A stretch of DNA of 7,869 nucleotides from NCBI GenBank assembly GCA_036374835.1, contig DASUTB010000090.1:1-7869 (forward strand), read 5' to 3'. The stretch is from DASUTB01 sp036374835 (GTDB lineage: Bacteria > Actinomycetota > Actinomycetes > Jiangellales > Jiangellaceae). Position 1 is the stretch's first letter, and every line of letters starts with the position of its first letter. The notes beneath the pieces were generated by a model. That model was not told the origin of the DNA, made no database searches, and saw only the letters and a program-made list of their open reading frames with translations. Both the position numbers and the translations under genes were made by a program. Shown one piece after another: positions 5,514 through 7,869 of this stretch.

Positions 5514-6872
5514 ATGAGCCACCGTCTCGTCGTGGAGAACGCCACGGTTGCGACCGTCGACCTGAACGGCACGGAGTATGGGACGGGTCACGTGGTCATT
5601 GAGGGCGAGCGGATCGTCGCGGTCGGTCCCGGCCCGGCGCCCGATGATGACACGGCAGTGCGGATCGACGGGACCGGCTGCCTGGTCACACCTGGTCTGG
5701 TCAACACGCACCACCACTTCTACCAGTGGCTGACGCGCGGCCTCGTCCAGGACGGCATTCTGTTCGATTGGCTGGTCGGCCTGTATCCGATCTGGTCCCG
5801 CCTCGATGAGGACTCGGTCTACGCCGGCGCCCGCGGTTCGATCGCGAGCCTGCTGCTGTCCGGGTGCACCACCGCCATGGACCATCACTATGTCTTCCCC
5901 CGCGACGGCGGCGATCCGCTGTCCGCCGAGATACGGGCGGCGACCGAGCTGGGCCTGCGGTTCCATGCGACCCGCGGCTCGATGGATCTCGGTGAATCCT
6001 CCGGAGGGCTCCCACCGGACTCGATCGTCGAGAGCATCGACGAGATCCTCGCCGCGAGTGCCGCGGCGGTCGAGAGCTATCACGATCCGTCACCGGCGTC
6101 GATGCTGCAGGTGGCGCTTGCACCGTGTTCGCCGTTCTCGGTCACCGGCGACCTGCTGCGCGAGAGCGCGTCGCTGGCCCGGCAGCTCAGCGTGCGGCTG
6201 CATACCCACGGCGCCGAGACCGTCGAGGAGGAGACCTACTGCCGCGAGCGCTTCGGCGTAGGCCCCATGGAGTACCTGGATGGGCTCGGCTGGCTCGGCC
6301 AGGACGTCTGGCTGGCGCACTGTGTTCACCTCAGCGAGGCGGACATCGGACGCATGGCCTCCTCCGGCACCGCGGTGGCCCATTGCCCATCGTCCAACGC
6401 GCGGCTCGGCGCCGGCATCGCACCGGTGCCGGAGTTGCTCGCGAGCGGCGTGCCGGTTGGGCTCGGCGTCGACGGCACGGCGTCCAACGAGGACGGCCGG
6501 CTGGGGTCCGAGCTGCGGGCGACGTTGCTGTTCGCCCGTGCTCGGTCCGGACCTGGCGCGCTGACCGCTCGAGATGTACTGCGCATCGGCACGATCGACG
6601 GAGCTCGTGTCCTTGGGCGCGATGCCGAACTGGGGTCGCTGGAGGCCGGCAAGCTCGCCGATGTCGCGGTTTGGCGCATCGACGGCCTCGCTCACTCGTC
6701 CATCCAGGACAAGGTCGCGGCGCTGGTCATGGGATCGCTGCCGCCGCTGAAGCTGTTGCTCGTCAATGGACGGACCGTGGTCGAAGACGGCGAACTGCAG
6801 ACGGGGGATACAACTAGGATCGCGCAGGATGCTGAGCGGGAGGCTCGACGACTGCTCGGCGATCCGTCGTAG
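5514..6872 (+). CDS. 8-oxoguanine deaminase (amidohydrolase superfamily)
   Basis: The predicted reaction is hydrolytic deamination of 8-oxoguanine to urate and ammonia in the cytoplasm. The 452-residue protein is a zinc TIM-barrel amidohydrolase of the ATZ/TRZ/guanine-deaminase branch. Visible metal and catalytic residues are His66 and His68 (NTHHHFYQ), His232 and Glu235 (LHTHGAET), His269 (WLAHCVHL) and Asp320 (GLGVDGTASNE). The stretch HHHFYQWLTRGLVQ followed by LFDWLVGLYPIWSRLDED is the pattern I associate with bacterial 8-oxoguanine deaminases and the related hydroxyatrazine hydrolase AtzB; ordinary guanine deaminases differ here. Its product is the substrate of the divergent uricase operon, which strengthens the call. 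ATG 5514 gives a standard N-terminus and no upstream alternative fits. A related aminohydrolase such as guanine or isoxanthopterin deaminase remains possible. Confidence 0.88.
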   Translation: MSHRLVVENATVATVDLNGTEYGTGHVVIEGERIVAVGPGPAPDDDTAVRIDGTGCLVTPGLVNTHHHFYQWLTRGLVQDGILFDWLVGLYPIWSRLDEDSVYAGARGSIASLLLSGCTTAMDHHYVFPRDGGDPLSAEIRAATELGLRFHATRGSMDLGESSGGLPPDSIVESIDEILAASAAAVESYHDPSPASMLQVALAPCSPFSVTGDLLRESASLARQLSVRLHTHGAETVEEETYCRERFGVGPMEYLDGLGWLGQDVWLAHCVHLSEADIGRMASSGTAVAHCPSSNARLGAGIAPVPELLASGVPVGLGVDGTASNEDGRLGSELRATLLFARARSGPGALTARDVLRIGTIDGARVLGRDAELGSLEAGKLADVAVWRIDGLAHSSIQDKVAALVMGSLPPLKLLLVNGRTVVEDGELQTGDTTRIAQDAEREARRLLGDPS

Positions 6873-6897
6873 GTCCGGGCGAGCAGGGAGCAGGGGC

Positions 6898-7374
6898 ATG
6901 AAGATTCGCGAGGCCGCACCCGGCGATGGCGACGTCCGCCGAGCGTTCTTGACCCGTTGGAACGCGTTGTACAACGCGCGTAAAGGTGTCCTCGAGCCTG
7001 GTATGGATCATCCGGCGTTGGTCGCCGAGGACGATGGCCGGCTGATCGGGGTGCTGACGTATGTGATCATCGACGACCAGTGCGAGGTCCTCACCTTGCA
7101 CGTGGACGATCAGCGCCGTGGAGTTGGCACGGCGCTGCTGTCCGAGATCGCCGATATCGCGCGCGGCGTCGGTTGCCGGCGCTTGTGGCTGATTACGACG
7201 AACGACAACGTCGACGCACTACGGTTCTACCAGCGCCGCGGACTCCGGCTGGCGGCGTTGTACGCCGGGGCCGTGGATGAGAGCCGGCGCACGCTCAAGC
7301 CGGAGATTCCCACCGTTGGCATGTACGGCATTCCGCTGCGGGATGAGATCGAACTGGAGTTGGACCTCACCTGA
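6898..7374 (+). CDS. GNAT-family N-acetyltransferase
   Basis: This 158-residue protein has a single GNAT fold. Strand beta-4 and the acetyl-CoA pyrophosphate loop read LTLHVDDQRRGVGTALLSEI (66-85), with RRGVGT at 73-78. The later ALRFYQRRGLR (107-117) is motif B, with Tyr111 as the likely general acid. The N-terminal part (WNALYNARKGVLEPG) and the tail after 125 are not diagnostic, so the acceptor is unknown. ATG 6898 has GGGAG 7 nt upstream. It begins 25 bp after the deaminase stop on the same strand and is probably co-transcribed. Whether it acts on a purine catabolism intermediate, a protein or an unrelated amine cannot be said. Confidence 0.88.
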   Translation: MKIREAAPGDGDVRRAFLTRWNALYNARKGVLEPGMDHPALVAEDDGRLIGVLTYVIIDDQCEVLTLHVDDQRRGVGTALLSEIADIARGVGCRRLWLITTNDNVDALRFYQRRGLRLAALYAGAVDESRRTLKPEIPTVGMYGIPLRDEIELELDLT

Positions 7375-7596
7375 CGCGCCGGAAATGCCAGCGGCTCGAT
7401 CGGGTCGGGCACCGATGGGCAGGCTCGAGTTCGCCGAGCTGACTCGACGTCGACCGGCCATAAGCCTCACCCTGTCACAGCTGAGCCAGTCGCCCTGACC
7501 GCGCGTGGCCGGTGTCACCTAGAACGGTGGTATCTCGGGGGTCGGCGTGGCGGGGCGGCGCAAGCCGTCCTCGCTTGCGTCGCCGTCCGATCCGCT
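7375..7596. other. Non-coding gap between convergent genes
   Basis: This 222-bp stretch separates the convergent acetyltransferase and DUF222/HNH genes. A short weak hairpin (GCTCG and CGAGC around a 7-nt loop, 7423-7439) follows the acetyltransferase by about 50 nt, and a much stronger hairpin lies at 7554-7584. The open frames crossing it have no recognisable protein features or ribosome sites. No RNA gene or mobile element end is visible. Confidence 0.6.
7554..7584. terminator. 12-bp stem hairpin, probable terminator
   Basis: The left arm GGCGGCGCAAGC (7554-7565) and right arm GCTTGCGTCGCC (7573-7584) pair over 12 positions around a 7-nt loop. The one non-Watson-Crick pair is G-U in plus-strand RNA and A-C in minus-strand RNA. 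It begins 12 nt after the stop codon of the minus-strand HNH gene and could also end plus-strand transcription. There is no U-tract, which is frequent in actinobacterial terminators. Confidence 0.6.
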
Positions 7597-7869
7597 CTAG
7601 TCGCCGTTGGTGCGGTCGGTCTTGATCTGTTCGACCAGGGTGGTGAACCATGCGGGCCAGGTGTCGTGGCCCGGGTAGTGGTCGCCGGGCTCGGGGTAGG
7701 GCTGCATCACCGGTGGTGGGCGGGTCTGGTAGCGGTGCCCGAGTGGGCTGAGCCAGATGATGGGTCCGGTCAGCGGGTCGCTGCCCGGTGGGCGGTACAC
7801 GATCCAGCCGCCGTCGTGTTGGAGCCGGTGGTCGTGCCGGCAGCCCGGGTCCAGGTTCTGGTCAATGGT
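7597..7869 (-). CDS. DUF222/HNH endonuclease-type protein, C-terminal fragment
   Basis: Ninety residues at the right edge stay open on the minus strand up to the window boundary and end in TAG (7599-7597). The segment NLDPGCRHDHRLQHDGGW corresponds to the end of an HNH nuclease motif as found at the C-terminus of actinobacterial DUF222/13E12-repeat-type proteins: an Asn, then Cys-x-x-x-His with a further His, followed by GGW. The following tract, GPIIWLSPLGHRYQTRPPPV, is also typical, and a Pro/Tyr-rich, poorly conserved tail completes it. The DUF222 domain and the first His of HNH lie outside the window. These proteins are multicopy in many actinobacteria; their role is not well established, and this copy seems unrelated to the purine genes. 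A GTG at 7800 lies inside the frame but is not the true start. Confidence 0.8.
   Translation of the reverse strand, partial: TIDQNLDPGCRHDHRLQHDGGWIVYRPPGSDPLTGPIIWLSPLGHRYQTRPPPVMQPYPEPGDHYPGHDTWPAWFTTLVEQIKTDRTNGD

Noticed and set aside
5435..5572. 46-residue N-terminal extension of uraD
   Set aside because: It would overlap the deaminase start and the divergent promoters, and the family normally begins near Met 5434.
5043..6083. 346-codon minus-strand frame
   Set aside because: It spans both the deaminase gene and uraD, which have full conserved motifs in other frames, and it contains no recognisable domain.
6090..6974. 294-codon minus-strand frame
   Set aside because: It is antisense to the metal-binding half of the deaminase and lacks domain features.
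7219..7518. 99-codon minus-strand frame crossing the acetyltransferase end
   Set aside because: It overlaps GNAT coding sequence and has no ribosome-binding site or recognisable motif.
1..7869. CRISPR array, tRNA, rRNA, insertion sequence or tandem repeats
   Set aside because: I saw no regularly spaced repeats, no tRNA-like cloverleaf and no transposase or terminal inverted repeats.

Overview
The window looks like part of an actinobacterial chromosome. It is very GC-rich, several genes start with GTG, and genes within transcription units overlap by a few bases. The right edge holds the C-terminal end of a DUF222/HNH-type protein, a family that is abundant in actinobacteria. The dominant theme is oxidative purine breakdown to and through uric acid. 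The genus cannot be fixed from the sequence alone.

Layout. (1) Positions 1-1189, minus strand: two subunits of a xanthine dehydrogenase-type molybdenum hydroxylase, the FAD subunit and then the [2Fe-2S] subunit. The latter is cut by the left edge, and the molybdopterin subunit is presumably beyond it. (2) 1313-2851, plus: a PucR-family regulator divergent from the dehydrogenase, with a near-perfect 16-bp palindrome just before its start codon. (3) 2834-3700: a self-contained metal-responsive-looking module, made of a 135-residue protein with a Cys-Cys motif (minus) and a divergent cysteine-bearing MerR regulator (plus). Between them is a perfect 10+10-bp dyad lying in the 20-bp spacer of a MerR-type promoter. 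(4) 3754-5434, minus: a compact uric acid operon of uraD (OHCU decarboxylase), uraH (5-hydroxyisourate hydrolase) and uox (urate oxidase). (5) 5514-7374, plus: an amidohydrolase that closely fits 8-oxoguanine deaminase, then a GNAT acetyltransferase. (6) 7375-7596: a non-coding gap with a strong hairpin. (7) 7597-7869, minus: the DUF222/HNH C-terminal fragment.

How it works together. Xanthine dehydrogenase makes urate from hypoxanthine or xanthine, and the deaminase makes urate directly from 8-oxoguanine. The divergent uox-uraH-uraD operon then takes urate through 5-hydroxyisourate and OHCU to (S)-allantoin. PucR is the obvious candidate controller. The deaminase and uraD promoters appear to be back to back in a 79-bp gap, and both start codons lack a Shine-Dalgarno sequence and look leaderless.

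The part least explained by known biology is the small Cys-Cys protein under apparent MerR control, sitting inside the purine locus. I recognise no function for it. No tRNA, rRNA, CRISPR array, insertion sequence or attachment site was seen.
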